Of a stretch of 64,000 bases of DNA, positions 10,871 through 24,480 are shown piece after piece. Location of the stretch: positions 18,452,585-18,516,584 of the forward strand of contig JAKOON010000012.1 in NCBI GenBank assembly GCA_022577435.1, read 5' to 3'. The notes under the pieces were generated by a model. That model had not been told where the DNA came from. It was given only the letters and a program-made list of their open reading frames with translations, and made no database searches. The first letter of the stretch is position 1, and the number at the start of each line of letters is the position of its first letter. The translations under genes and the position numbers were made by a program. Source of the stretch: Embiotoca jacksoni (lineage: Eukaryota; Chordata; Actinopteri; Embiotocidae).

Positions 10871-10966
10871 TAGTTGCTGGAAGAAAACTTCTTTATTACT
10901 TTACTACGTTATAAACAAGTATTGCCCATCGGTTGCATGCCTCCGCTGAACCACTCTAGGTTGTAG

Positions 10967-11282
10967 TCCATCCATCCATCCATCCATCCATCCATCCATC
11001 CATCCATCCATCCATCATCTTCCGCTTATCCAGGATCGTGTCGCGGTGGCAGCAGGCCAAGCTCGTTGGCCCAGACTTCTCTGTCCAATGCAACATTTTC
11101 CAGCTCATCCTGGGGGATCCCGAGGCGTTCCCAGGCCAGCTGGGATATATAATCCCTCCAGCTGTTCTGGGTCTTCCCCGGGGTGTCCTACTAGTTGGGC
11201 GTACAAAACCTCCAGTGGGAGGCGCCCAGGAGACATCCTGATCAGATGCCTGAATCACTTCAGCTGACTCCTTTCGACACCA
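10967..11282 (-). mobile_element. LINE 3' end with (ATGG)n tail
   Basis: The minus strand codes [20 protein letters not shown] and ends [15 protein letters not shown] then a stop. This is the well-known C-terminus of a fish non-LTR retrotransposon (WRDYISxLAWERLGVPPEEL.. pattern). Just upstream, in other frames, lie GRPRT and [20 protein letters not shown], so the copy carries frameshifts. It ends with about twelve ATGG units (plus strand CCAT, 10967-11016), the usual tail of this family. Confidence 0.85.
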
Positions 11283-14200
11283 AAGATTTTTGAGATAGAA
11301 ACCTCGGGGGAATGTTACCAATTGAGTAGACTATTTGACATAAATGCCACAAGAATCAGACCGGCGGATAGGACGGATTTGAGGTCAATTCATTGTAGAA
11401 GAATGAATTTTCCAGCTAGGAGGGAGGCCCGCTCTACACTGTCCTGCTGTGATTACTTGCTTCAGTATCAATGAACTGGTCCCTAACCCTACTCTTAATC
11501 CTCCCACAACATAACAATTGATCACAACAGAACTTTCCTCCCGCTGATCCAATCTAGCACTAGTCAAAAGAGTATCAGCAGGCTGTGAGAAGTGCCAGTG
11601 CACAGCAAAATGTAGAAGAGTCACTACTGTTTAATGGTTTGTAGCTCATTTTAAGCATTGGATAGAACAAGGTCAGTGTGTGACGCTGCTCAGGACCTGG
11701 ATCTGCTCAGGATTAAATGAGTCATTCACTATTGGATTAAAAGGACAACACACATGAATATTTAAATCAACAAGGAATACAATGCATATTTTGGCATAGT
11801 TGTCATATTTTGGCATGCAGGGAACTTTTTCTATCAATGCATATAATTCAATCCCTTATCTTCCATCTTGCTGGGTACTGAGAGTTGGGAGAGGACATTT
11901 TGCAGTCGACTCTTGTGCCAAGTCATTTACTCTGTATTTTACATAACAATTACACTGAGCAGGGCAGAGCCGTGTTTATTCTGCTCAACACAATGTTGAA
12001 TATCACTCTGCAGAACCGAATTAATGCACTTATTTTGAAAATCAAAGGGATTATTTTGGGTTGATGGTGCCTAAATATGAAGGCTTGATAAGCAGAATTT
12101 ACGTGTCTGGTGATGTCAGCAGTAAAACAAGGCCGAAGTGTCTCATACATTTATGGTCTTTCTCATTTAGATGTAGCATTATCATAAGGACCTTATTTTA
12201 CTGCCTTATTTCGTGTCAAACTTTAAGGCCTGCACCTGAAGAATTTTGAATGATCACAAGTATTCTCTATGAAGTAGAATTTTGTTTAATTGCTCGATGA
12301 AATGGAAGCACAATAGTGGCTTCAGACGTTATGAAGAACAAATATGATGACATCTACTCTATGTCCAAAAATATCTTAAAGAGCAACTGAATCCGTAATT
12401 ATTAAAAATGATTAACTTCTACTTTTATTTTTTTTTTATGTTTGTATCACAAAGATAAAAGGACAAAATTGCAATGATACTTCTGCCAAAATGCTATCCT
12501 ACTGCTAAAGCTGCTACACAGACATTTATTTTTTTCTTGCAAATGCATGCAAAGCGGAGTGGAAATCTGACTGCAAGTAAAATTGCTGCACAACAACTGG
12601 ACGCATAACAATAAAACTAATTCCCAAATGCAAGCAGCAGAGGAATGCTGCGATGCTCTTTACACCATCCTCTAAATACACAAAATCTCTGTTTGCAACA
12701 GGTTGTGTTACCAGGAAACAGCAGGACAGCAGTTCCCTTATTGGAAGCTTCAGTTCAATCCTACTGAGACACATTTCACCTCAACTTTCTACCTGGAGAC
12801 AGTGTTTGTGATGAATCTGATTGGTCAACAGTGCCCTGGTTTGGTTTTGGTGAGACATAAACCACTAAATAAGTGAAAATGAAATGTTGGATCTGCAGAA
12901 AGCTTCAGTTATGGCTCCTTCAGGGTTTCCAAAGGCTTTGAAATGAGCTTCTGTCAACAATAGTGGTGTCATTGTGGAGACAGCAGAGGTCAGACAGCCG
13001 GGGGGGAAGGTGAGTGGGTTTCTCAACCTCGGCAGCGTTAACTTTCTAATCTCCTCTGTCTGGAAATAGCCCGGGTTAACTGCTGATCGATGGCCGTGGC
13101 CTCCATCAGCGCCTGCATAATGAAGAGGAGGACGAGGAAGCTCAGCAGCCATGCTGCAACGCCACGATGACATCAGTGTTAATGGGTTGTTTGTTTTAAT
13201 GAACTGTCTGTGTGGTCGTGTTAGTGAGGTTCTGTTCCAGCCCCTGATGGGGGATCCTGAGGTGTTTTCAGATGAGATGTATTGTTAATGTGGTTTAAAT
13301 TTGAATTTAATCACTGCAGCTTGTTCTGGGTCGAGGCCGAGGTCTCCACTTGTGCCCAGACACTCTCCCGGAACCCACACACCCGACAGAGAAATCTCAT
13401 TTTGGCCATTTGAACTGGAGACCTCATTCTTTCAGTCACAAAGAGCTCCTGACCGGAGATGAGGGTGTGAACATGGATTGACGAGCGCATTGAAAGCTTC
13501 ACCTCGTGATTCAGTCACCTCTGAACTGCAATGGCCTATCACAACACTGCCGACGCAACCATCAACCTCTCAGTCTATTTCCACTACATTTGTCGATAAC
13601 AATGGATAAGACCTTGTGATACTTAAACTTAAGGTGGGAACATGGAGGCATGACCTTAACATCACAGACTCCATTTGTGGATGTGTGTGGATGTGTTATT
13701 TTCAAATAATATTGTCATCTTGCAATCCACACACAATCCACAAAAAAGCACTTGTATCTACAATGAATTACAATTAAAATTGTTGCCTAATGCTGTGCGA
13801 ATATACTTCAACTATTAAATATCCCTGAAGGCAGATAACTAGCATTTAGAAAAGAAAGAACAGTAGGATCACTGTGTCAGGAAGACATTAAAACATCCAA
13901 ACATTTCATCATCTGGAAGGATGTGGGACCAGGTCTCTGAGAATCATGATCTTTACGTGATCTGATCCCCTCTTTGACCAAACTGAGCCAAACTTCAAGG
14001 TGAGGACCGTAAATTACCAGGCACCTTTTCAAATCCTTCACTTCATCTGCGATAGATCATCCCGTTTCTGAGAGGAGGACTTCAGGTTGCATCATGGACG
14101 GTCTGTTCTGCCCAAGTCACAGCTCAACATTACATCATTCATGCATCACAAATCCTCTTCCTGTGTCTCTGCTTGTGAAGTTAAAGTGTTTATGTTTCCA

Positions 14201-15011
14201 TCATAAAATGTCGTTTTTGAAAGAATCAGGTGCTGGTTGCTCCATTTTTAACAGGATCCATCATGTAAAAGCAGCACACTGGCTCCCCCTGCTGGCAGAC
14301 AGATGACACTACAGCTCAGCAACTACGGGATTTCAAAGTAAAAGAAAAAAAAAGTAAAAGCAGTAGTGGAAAAGGACTCAGACACTGATTTAACCACATG
14401 TGCCAATAAAAACAATAACAAAATACTGCACTGCAGGTACAAATATTACTTAAATATTATGAGCAAAATGTTTTGAAGGGATTTCATGTAAAAGTAGTCT
14501 GCAGTAAAATGGTCCCCGTGACTGGTAGTGAGGTATGTCACAAAGCACTATTAATGATGTGTTACTAATGTATGAAGACTGTATTAAATGATTCGATTTT
14601 ATATGAAGGCCCTTCCAAATCTGTATTACATGCTGAACATGATGTGCTTTCTCCGCTGTCTGTGCATTTGCCACGACTGCATGTTGTTTTTAATATCTCC
14701 TTTACACTGATATCACTGATATTGTGATTCTTTTTCTCCCCCTCTTTGTAAAGTGCATTGGACAATATTCCACTGTGATTATCGACTGTAAATACAATTT
14801 TAATTGAATTGAAATAGTTGCTAGCCAACTAAATAGTAAATATTTGGTGATGTTATAAAATCTTTAAGGCAGTTATTTGTACATTTACAACCCTTTAACT
14901 TGGAATGAATTTGCAGTTGTAGGGAGAAAGTTTAACATTGGGTTAGCCTGTGATTAGACAACTCCAAGAGGACACAGAAAACTGAGAGTCACTGTCTTCT
15001 TATTAATACTA
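11283..15011. other. Intergenic stretch, mostly without recognisable content
   Basis: No coding exon, RNA gene or clear repeat recognised in most of it. The frame at 14094-14306 contains HWLPLL, faintly LINE-like, but is unsupported. Around 14740-14815 a TTTGTAAAGTGCATTGGAC stretch followed by TTTTAATTGAATTGAA resembles the 3' end of an L2-like element. Confidence 0.5.
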
Positions 15012-15430
15012 CTACTACTAATTTTATTTCTATGGCGCTTTTCAAAAACAAGTTACAAAGCGCTGTACATTTAAAACACAAAATGCAACAGTATAAAATA
15101 TAATGATAAAATAAGAGTACAGTGCATTGCAGCAATCTAAACGGGATGAGATGAAAGCATGGATTACTGTTTCTAGGTTATTGGGGAACAGAAATGAGAT
15201 TTTTCTGAGTTGAAAAATGCACGATGGGACAATAGAGTTGATGTGCTGGTCAAAATTGAGATGGTTGTCAAAGATTACGCCGAGGTTTCTGCAGGAGGAA
15301 GTAATGTTAGCTGAGGGAACTGAGATGGGAGGAAATATAATTTTGGGATAAGTCTGGACATATAATGATAATTTCTGATTTCTCTGAATTTAGCTATAGA
15401 AGGTTTGATGCCATCCAGTTTTTTTGGTCA
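15012..15430 (-). mobile_element. L2-like LINE fragment, RT C-terminal region joined to the 3' UTR
   Basis: Minus-strand frames give LNSEKSEIIII, then RNLGVIFDNHLNFDQHINSI and ETVIHAFISSRLDCCNALYS. These correspond to LN..KTEVLLIG, NLGVIFDS.L.F..HI and KVIHAFISSRLDYCNALYSG of L2-like reverse transcriptases. After NALYS the sequence passes directly to a 3' UTR with a TACAGCGCTTTGTAACTTG block and AAATAAAATTA, so the protein C-terminus has been deleted. Confidence 0.85.
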
Positions 15431-18072
15431 TTGGTCCCTAAATCAAAATTAAAATGTGATATTAACGTGATCAGAGTTTACATTAAATAAATCCCCGTCA
15501 AGTTAATAATCTTTGTTCCACAAAACAGTTGAATTGTTGTTGTTTTTTCTACAGTGCAGTACTTATTTTCTTTTTTAAGAAGCAGTGTCACCATCGGCTC
15601 AAAGCTTGTGACAAAGAGGAGGCGAGACTTTAAATGTTCAGCTTTATTTAAAATGAACGACTTTAACCATAAAGGAAACATGAGGTGTGAAAATTAGCAT
15701 CAGGGGTGAGTGTAATGCCTGGATGGGTGATAAATGTGTGTTGAAGGTTGGAACGAAAAGTTCAACCAAACCAGGAGACGTGGAGTTTTGGAGAGAGAGC
15801 TGAAACCTGCTGATGTTTGTAGCTCTGGTAGAGACCAACACAGGTGACACCACTTCACCTTAGAGCCTCCCTGACGCAAGCTCATGCAGGAAGAGGCCAC
15901 ATGAGCCTCACTAGTTACAGGGCGTAACACAGATGTTTTCATTTGCCACCAAAAAGGCTGTTTAAAAGATTCAATAAGGTGTTTAAACATGTAAAGGGTT
16001 ACTTCAGGACATACGGTTGCTGCTTACTTTGTCAGTTGTATTCTCAACTTGAAACTTGAAATATACCACACACTATGGGTGTTTATTTGCTTTCATGTAA
16101 TAGCTTAGACTGTATAATCCTGATTATGTCAAAGTGTGTTTTGAATTACTTGTCTGAATTCTTGTTGTCTGATTTCAGTCACAACACGTTCCTGCAAATG
16201 TTTCAAAATAAAAGCTTTGTTAAGACACAAAAGATTTCTGTCTGCTGAAAGGCTAGAGGGCTTTTAATTTGAAACACATACAGGAAGTGTGGAGTTTCTA
16301 TAAACCCTTCACTAACAAGGAAAACAGTAACTGATCCAAAGGAGGTCTGGAGACATTGTGATTAAATTAATATATCTTGGATGTCAATATGAAAACTTTG
16401 ACCATTCCCTTTGTTTTATTGGCTCTCCTTCATGTCACACTTTAGAGATGACTGATGTTCAACCACTTTAAAAAAAAAAAAAAAAAATCGGCTTTAAATG
16501 AAGTTCAACCAGATCAAGATAACTGAAATTTGTATTTCCTCACTTGGTATGCTGGTACAGCAGCATTACACCTGCCCATAATTTAAATACCCTTTCAGGA
16601 TACCTTCTTGGAAAGAGGAGAATCTTGTGAGCTTCAAATGTCAAATATATAAATAATGACCTCTGATTTTTTTTTAAATTCCCAACTCTAATCTAGATGA
16701 TAAAATCGTGTCAGACAGAAGTCCTTTCCCCTGTTGTCTCCTCCAGCTCTGTCCTCTAACAGATCCAACCTGAGGATGAAGTGTCCAACATAAAGACAAA
16801 CATCCTTCAGGCTGTGGCGGTCAGTAACCTCACAGACACCAGAGGGCTGAAAACACCTGAATGAACTCCTGCAGCGAATGTAGAGAAATCTTTCTGAGGC
16901 TGAGCCCAGAGCACACGTGTGTGTCTTTCAATGACAGACCACCAGGTGGCAGTGTTGCTCTGATAAAATGAGCTCTGTCTCCGGTACAGAGACTGTGTTT
17001 AGTTGTCCCTGTTTTAAAGTGCTGCAGCTGATAACATCTCAGTGTTGATGATGTTAGTGTGTGTAGATAATGTGTGTGTTTCACTATAAAAAATAAAGGC
17101 ATGAGTCACACACAGCTGAGAACCTGCACAGTATTAAACTCAACATGTGACATTATTAAAACTGTTATTATAATTTACTTACATAAATGGAATACATTCG
17201 TCTTCGTCATGTGGTGTAACAGCATTGATTTCCCCGACAGCACATCTAAATCTTCACAAATTACGCTTCTGTTGGTCTGAATGTGGAGACATGTTGATAA
17301 CAAACCAAAGACCTCCTGCATGATTGCTCCCTTTGTGACATGAAATCTTAGCAAAGTGCTGTTTGCTCATACATGTAAGTTTCATGCACAGCAGGGGTCT
17401 CCGTGGGGTCTCTACAGGGTGTCTGTAATTCTGAAGCTGCTCCTCCTCGGCTTTATTCATCATACTGCTCTACATGTTTAGTGGAGTATCACTGCTCTTC
17501 TGTAGTCCTGCTCCCCTGCTGTTTGGAGACACTGCATTCATGCATCCAGGGTTCTCAAATAAATACATGTCTAATCCTGGATTGAGTATGTATCACCATT
17601 TAAATCAGACTTGAATTAAACTACACTAGTTCCCTTTATTTCTAACATATATGAGGTAAGACACCCCAACTAATTAACTTATTTGATATCATTTCATTCT
17701 ATTTATTTTATTTTTCTTTCAACTGTCTTTCTTCTATTTATTTATTTAATTATTTTCTAAATTGTGTTTTGTAGACATTATACTGTATGCCTGTATGTAA
17801 ATGTGCAGATGGACATATATCAGTACACTTATGTGTGTATGTACACACACATATGTCTATGAGGTGGGCTGTAGGCTGATGCTTTTGTTTAGTTGTTTGG
17901 TGTTTGTTTCTATCAATACTCAAAGTCAACTTTAACGTCAATCCACCATATGTACAAAGATCGAAATATTGTTTCTCACAGTCCCACGGTGTGCAAAATA
18001 AAAAGATAAAACAGGAAAAGTATAAATATGTAACAATATAAACAGAGAACAACCATAGTGACGCTTAACTGC
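15431..18072. other. Intergenic stretch without recognisable content
   Basis: AT-rich; A run at 16470-16487. Open frames here (for example at 15700-15990 and 16830-17102) match nothing known and have no supporting splice or coding signal. Confidence 0.5.
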
Positions 18073-18073
18073 A

Positions 18074-18100
<27 letters not shown>
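18073..18100 (+). repeat. (AT)n microsatellite
   Basis: About 13 AT units. Confidence 0.9.
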
Positions 18101-18104
<4 letters not shown>

Positions 18105-18334
18105 ATGTAGTGCAAATACGGGTCCATAGTCTTCCTCTCTTTGCTTTTATTGTGAGAAGGTGGGTGGAACATGATGGATAACCGGTTTTCTGTATTACAC
18201 CTATTTGTTCCAAATGAAAAGTAAAATACCAAAAAAAAAAGAGCCTGCATTACTCCAATTACCCATAATGCAAATTGACTGCTAACAGTGTGCTCACAGT
18301 CTTCAGTTCGAACATCGACCGTAGATACAGATGG

Positions 18335-18440
18335 ACGTTGAGAGCTGTGATGTCATCCATTGCCTGGCATTGGAACCCGTTTGAAGCCCAGAACTGCAGC
18401 TCATGGTTCGCGCCCTCTTCTGTGTTTGGAGCCACAATTT
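18335..18440 (+). repeat. Possible family A fragment
   Basis: Contains GTGATGTCATCCATTG, GAAGCCCAGA and TTTGGAGCCA in the order and spacing of the left part of family A (compare 2245-2340). Strongly diverged. Confidence 0.35.
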
Positions 18441-18504
18441 TCCACTGTGGAAACACACCCTGCTACCTCGGACTGAATTACCTCACTGGGACCAACGACT
18501 AGTC

Positions 18505-20404
18505 CACACCCGGGCCAATGTTTACTTTACATATTTCTAACAGGACAGGTGGAAACACAGCAGAGATACATGTCTAAAAACAAAGCTCAAAAAAATCTGA
18601 AACGAGTTCATGAGACAAACAGGGGAGCCAACTGTCAATAACCAAACAACTCCATGGGAAGGTTCAAGTTTAGTAATTGAGATCACCATAAAAAAAAATG
18701 ACTTTGATTCTCCTAGAATGGGAGTTTTTTGGAGTCAGGGTAATTTGCAGCTGCTACACAATTAAATTGATTTAAAATCAACATAAATGCACAGGAATGT
18801 ACAATAATCAAATTCAAAACATTTTCTTGTCTTCAAATTCGGATTTTCTGCTTTATAATTAAAGGCCTCCGTTTTTTTTGAAAGCTGCAGCAATATAAAT
18901 AATGTATGCTGCCGCGCACGTGAACAACTTTGGACCTCTTTTTGGACACATTTTCCCTGTTCCAGATGACATTCTTCCCCGAATACACTAACAAATAGTA
19001 CTCTTACATCTTAGGACTCTTACTTGTGCAGTGCTTATATTTTGACAGGGTAGTGTTGTTTCATATCAACGCTGCTGTTCTGCACTGACAGGAAATAAAC
19101 TCACCCTCCAAAATATCTGCAGCTTTAATTATTTTACCCAGAAATCATTCGTGTTTTACACACTCAATAAACACACCGATTCTTCTGTTAGTACACAAGT
19201 CCATTTGGACCACAGCACTGGCGGGTACCTGCTAGACAGACATAGTGGAGCTGGAAATGCTAAATTTGGTAATATGGGAATTTGTCCTGTGAATGTACCA
19301 TACAACTGACGGATGTAAACAAGAAGAAGCTGAGCAGAGCTCAAAGTCCCTCTTGTATTGATAAAGCAACTAAAAGTCTCCTTTTTCCTAATGATAAACT
19401 AAATTTAAAAGCTCCCATGTGTGACGTCTTGACTCACCTCAACTGATGAGCCACCACAGCAGCTTACTAAATGCTAAATGTAAAATAAAGAAGAAATCTA
19501 CACTTATAAATATTATACAAACAATGAATCAAATAACTGTATTCACAGTTGACAGTGATCAGTTCGACGACCCCCCTGGAGACTAGTTTTCTGTCCCACA
19601 ATCGATTTCCAGCGTTTTCATGTAAAAAGCTTGAGTAAAGCCCGCGTGCACTTCCAACCAGTAGACTGACCTGCTGGTGAACACGGTGGAACATTCAGCT
19701 GCTCCCGGAGCCGATAGAGATTCTGATCATGTTTTACTCACACAACTGACCAGTGGCTGACCTCAGTAATACTCCAACACTGTCTCTGTGTTCGGACTCC
19801 GACAGCTCGGCATTCCTCACAAAAATTTGTAAAGAGGAAAAATGCACTTAATTAATTGTCAGACATATTTTCCCGTCTGTCTCCGAGCCGGTTCAGCGGG
19901 AGACGTCAATCAGCTGGATTAGACTTGTTTTTTTCTGTGAGCCCTGTGCTGACAGTGAAAAATGATTAAAAGGGGAGATTATGTGACATCAAATTTGTGT
20001 TGATATCATTAAACTTTCATCATGCGCTGGGTTTAAAGCTCGAAATTGCTTATTAACTCAGCTTTTTGTGGCTGTTTGCCTATCAACACTTCAAATGAGC
20101 CCGATATCAGAGCAGTTTCCCTCCAACCAGTGACAGTCGCTGTTCTTCCTTTGCAGTGGAGACATCCTCTGTGAGACTGGAAGAAAACCGCGGTCAGGTT
20201 AGGGTACGGTTAACGGGGGCTGAGTATCATTCAACAATCTTAGATACTTACGTGACAACTTACAGTACAAATCTTTTTTCATGGAGGTTCGAGGTGAGGA
20301 GTGTAACAGTACGCTTCACATGCAGACTGGAGATGCTACAGTTTACAGATGCACCCTGAATGCCTCACGTGCAAGCTATAAATCTTATTGCTGCTTCCCT
20401 AAAA
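18505..20404. other. Intergenic stretch without recognisable content
   Basis: No exon or known repeat recognised. The last 250 bp (20150-20404) may belong to the family B element that follows: a CCTGAATGCCTCACGTGC block at 20351-20368 resembles blocks at about 563-583 and 20863-20883. Confidence 0.45.
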
Positions 20405-21130
20405 GGCCCTAACATGTTAGCCTGGGCTGCACCGACTGTGGCTCGCAGCTTAATTTTTCTTCTCTGTGAATACAGCCTGGTACCTCGGCTCGTATTAGCG
20501 TTCGCACAGACAATCTGAAGGGAAGTTTTTCAACCGTAAAATAAAACGCTGAATGTTAAGCGTTAAGCGCAGAATAAATGGTCAGCATCTGGTCAAGCTG
20601 TTGGCGTTCATTAAAACAATTTAAAAAAAATATGCTGTGCTCAGGAAAAAACACTTTGGTGGACCCGGTAGGTAGTTGAAGAGTGTCGGCTGGATTCGGC
20701 GCATGCTGATTGGTCAAAATTAACCCGAGATCTACGCCCAGTAGGAAGCAACAACTGCAAATGATTCTCTATGGAGGGTGGACATATATTCACGGTGTGA
20801 AATTGGGTTCTGGTTCGCACCATGGTACGAAGATGTATGTTTTCAGTATTATTAACGATGTTCCCTGAAGGCCTCACACGCAGCCTGTTGGTAGACATGA
20901 TCTTCCCGTCCGTGTAAAGAGATCCAATCCTTTGTTACTGAAGCAAACACAACTCAGACAGGGACAAATGAGCTTGTTAATTATAGTGAATAAAATGGTT
21001 CTAATGTAACATGTACTTGCTCAAATTGAAACAGTGATTTTATGTAAAAGGCTGTAGAGACCAAGAGGCACATAGCTCAATGATGAAGATGAGATTTACT
21101 CCTGCATAAACGTAGCAAAACATGGTGGTG
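20405..21130 (+). repeat. Dispersed repeat family B, copy 2
   Basis: Aligns over about 420 bp with 62420-62925 on the same strand and with the reverse complement of 37330-37735. Shared blocks: CTCGGCTCGTATTAGCG, CGCTGAATGTTAAGCG, GGCGTTCATTAAAA, TGTGCTCAGGAAAA, CATGCTGATTGGT and GATTCTCTATGGAG. No protein-coding similarity recognised. Confidence 0.75.
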
Positions 21131-22374
21131 TTGATGTAGCCAAGCCATAAAACCTTGGTACCGAATGGTAAGGCATGGTTTGACACTGGATAATATCACA
21201 ACAATTTGGTCTTTGCCATAAAATATCTAAATTTGATACCCAGACTTACAGATGACTCTTAAATTGGACAGCTGTTAAAAAAATTGACTTAAAAAAAATT
21301 GGCCTTTTAAAAAAAAACAAAACAATACTCATCTACATTAAGTTACAGCAATGAAAAAAGGCCGGGGGTCAAACTCGACATTCTTTATTCATGAAATGAA
21401 TGCATCTAAACCTAATGTGAGCAGTCAAACTGAAAACCTTATTTTACTAAAGATCTTCTCCTTTTGTTGACTGAATCCCGAAAAACTCTTCTTCGTTCAT
21501 CAAAATGACATATTTAGAAGTTTTTTTTTTTCCTATAAAAGAAATCCCTTCATGCCTTAAAGTCGCTTAAATATGACTTCTGCCTTTATTTAGTGCAAGT
21601 GTATCGAGGAATATCTAGATAGTCCTCTATATCCAGCCCTCGGCCACACGCCTGCAGCTACATGATACGGAAAGCCCCATAAGGCAAGTTGATGAAACTG
21701 AGTCCTTCGGTATGTGACATATGAAACCCTGTCAGAGTTTTTTCAGACTTTCGTTGGTACGCTGCAGCTCCAAAGTGGAAATACTCAGCCGTGGCTTTGA
21801 TGGCTTATTTTGCTCATGAGGTGCGTCTTTAAGTAAATATTTAGTATGTGGTAGTCAAGACACGTAGCCTTCTCTTACTCAGCAATTTTCTCTCTCTCTT
21901 CATCATGCCCTCGGAGGTGAAGATGAAATGGTTGAACATTGAAAGTAAAGTGAAGCATTATTATGTCATAGTATTACTGTAATATCTTTATATTGTTGAA
22001 AGAAAAAAATAAGGTCTTTCAGCTGGTGACTACCCTACAGATCAATGACTGACACGTATGTTAGCAGTGATACTGAGGGAAAAGAACTACAACATTTTAC
22101 CCCTAAAATGACCCAAATTGTATTAGCAAGCAGATTTTTTAGCTGTTTATTGTGCTGCTGCTGAAATCCAAAGTAAGATGTGGGCAGAGCTGAGAGGGTG
22201 TCTGCTCAACTCCACTGTCATCTCCATCGTTATAAACCAGAGCACCCGCCGTTTGACATCCCGCCATTATGCTGACTCGGCGCCCTCTTGGATGAGGTCA
22301 TCTGTAATATGTGCAGTGGATGGAGTAGTCCATGCCCATAATCACAGGTCCAACACAAAAAGACAGACAAAGTT
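21131..22374. other. Intergenic stretch, possibly the rest of a family B element
   Basis: Carries at 21495-21516 the exact reverse complement of 1219-1240, which may be an end or subterminal motif of family B. Nothing else recognised. Confidence 0.4.
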
Positions 22375-22480
22375 CACGCTCACATTCACACCTAATTTAC
22401 AACCACTTGGTCTAAATTAGCACACTTGTTTTTAGACTGTGGGAGAAAGCTGGAGAACCAAGAGGAAACCCGTCTGTCTA
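22375..22480 (-). mobile_element. SINE fragment, same family as 36551-36912
   Basis: Antisense match to the middle of that SINE: TTTTTAGACTGTGGGAGAA, GGAGAACCAAGAGGAAACC and CACATTCACACC here correspond to the CTCCCACCATCCAAAAAC, GGGTTCTCTCCGAG and GGTGTGAATG blocks there. Ends are missing. Confidence 0.55.
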
Positions 22481-22784
22481 TGGATGTGATAAATATAGCT
22501 GTTTGTTATTATAGAATTGATTGTATAGCAAACAGTAATTTAATTAATTACAGTCACGATATTTGCCATGTACAACTTGTATTTATGAGGGAAAATTAAA
22601 GATAGGCTGAACTGTCTTTACTTTCATTCATGTAATCCTAACTTGCAATTAACTGTGTCTGTATGGGAACACACAGTGTGGGGAGCTCAGCCTGCAGCCA
22701 CTCATCCGACACCCTGGGAATATCTCCCAGCCTTTGTTTGGACTGTCTACACATCGTGTCATAATTTACTTAAAACAAGAGTTC

Positions 22785-22787
<3 letters not shown>

Positions 22788-22864
<77 letters not shown>
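22788..22864 (+). repeat. (AC)n microsatellite
   Basis: About 38 AC units, directly abutting the LINE tail that follows. Confidence 0.97.
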
Positions 22865-22865
<1 letters not shown>

Positions 22866-22866
<1 letters not shown>

Positions 22867-22989
22867 TTGTATTGCTTTTTATTATTCTATTATTATCTTA
22901 TTGCTTCCTGTATGCTGCTGTAGCGAAAACATTTCCCCTTGGGGATTAATAAAGTAACGACCTACCTACCTACCTACCCACCTACCTAC
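22866..22989 (+). mobile_element. LINE 3' UTR tail (same family as 42340-43085)
   Basis: Matches the reverse complement of the 42360-42510 3' UTR: ATTATCTTATTGCTTC, TGTATGCTGCTGTAGCGAAA, then the small hairpin TCCCCTTGGGGA, TTAATAAAGTAA and an ACCT repeat tail. The 5' end stops at the (AC)n tract. Confidence 0.8.
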
Positions 22990-24164
22990 ACACACACAGT
23001 TTTAGACATGAAGAGCTCTGGAGGGAAATGTTTTAGTTTTGTTATCCCTTATGTAAAGTGTCTTTTAAAAAAAAAAATATTATTATAAATTGTATTTCAG
23101 GTGAGTCCTGTTGAAAATAATCCCAATTCAATAAGAAAGGAATTAAGATAGACCAAAGGCAGGGAGAGATTTCATCCTTCGAAGCCTGAAGAGTTTTCCT
23201 GAGCAGATTTACACAATGTAAATTGATACCTACACACACACACAATCGGAAACTGCACTCCTGTTTTTTAAAGATCCACTATAGTTCTGTGAAACATAAG
23301 GAAGAGCAACAAAGAGTTTTTGTGCAACACGGCTCTGTGAACAAAAGTGAGCAGGATCTCTGTCTCTTATATGAAAATGATATATTGGCAAAAGCTAATG
23401 TGAGATCACTGTCACATCTGGTTAAAAAACTGCTTCCATTGATTCTCTTTAGTCCTGATTTATTTCGAGCTCACTGCAAACAAACTAGAGTAACTAGGAT
23501 AAACATATTTACACTGACAAGTAACTCATTGTTTGGTCTTAGTCCTGCGGCCGTATTCACATTAAACGGATTAAACGTTCCTCCCAGAGACAAATTTCTA
23601 TGAAAATTCTTAGAGTTGTGACATTTTCCCCTTAAAGTTAAGAGTAGATCCTTGTAAAAGAGTTATTCAAAAAGCATCTTAACACTTAAAAAAGCTCCTA
23701 AGGTACAAAACTGTTGGGAGCAGGGAGGAGGACTTTTAAGAGGATGAAGAATTTCTTAAACAGTGGAGAAAATTTGCCAATGAGGTTTTGTTTTCGGTGC
23801 GGTTCGTTTGTTTATTTGCTTATTTGTCATCAGAATTACAGAAAAACTATTTTCACAAAACTTGATGAAAGGATGTAGTATGAGCCAAAGAAGAACCCAT
23901 CAAATTCTGGTGGGAATCTTACTCATGAGGTGCACCCACACATTATTTTTACTTCCATTAACCACTTTAAGATAAGATATTTGGCCTACTAAAGACCACA
24001 CATCTTAAAATCAATGGTAGAAAGTTGAAGAAAACATAGTCCATTCTAGAAATACAGTGCTTCCATATTTCAATCCACTTCATGGGTACCGGGGCTCCTC
24101 TGGGATACACATGTACTTCCTCAAACTTAATACAGCAAGCAGTCATTTTGGAGCATTGGGGGTG
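22990..24164. other. Intergenic stretch without recognisable content
   Basis: The open frame at 23223-23603 is the longest here but has no recognisable similarity. Confidence 0.45.
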
Positions 24165-24480
24165 CACTGTGAAAGAAATTTAGCCCTGAACTCTTATGCT
24201 GGGACCCGACTGCCTGCAGCAGCTCTCATGCTGCTAGTTCGGCCAACTCCTCCCAAGCAAACTTCTCCAGCTGCCTCCAGTTTGAGACTGTCTCTGCTCT
24301 TTCTGTAGATGTTTGATAGGACTTGATCAGGACTCATTGAAGGCCACTTCAGAATAGTCCAATGTTTTGTTCTGAGCTGTTCTGGGGTGATGCTAGCTTA
24401 GTGTTTTGGCTCATCATCCTGTTGGAGAACCAATGACTTGTGACTGAGACAAAGGGCTCTCTCTATTTTGTCAATCATCT
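24165..24480 (-). pseudogene. Tc1-like transposase remnant
   Basis: Minus-strand frames give SLVLQQDDEPKH (second catalytic Asp block, near 24400-24435), LKWPSMSPDQ (near 24320, the block just before the catalytic Glu) and WRQLEKFAWEELAE (near 24240, the C-terminal LxxFxKEEWAK block). The three lie in the right order but in different frames. The catalytic Glu itself is not recognisable. No terminal repeats seen. Confidence 0.72.

Noticed and set aside
14094..14306. Frame with HVKAAHWLPLL as LINE coding sequence
   Set aside because: Only a short match to the L2 block SLHWLPV; neighbouring blocks are absent.
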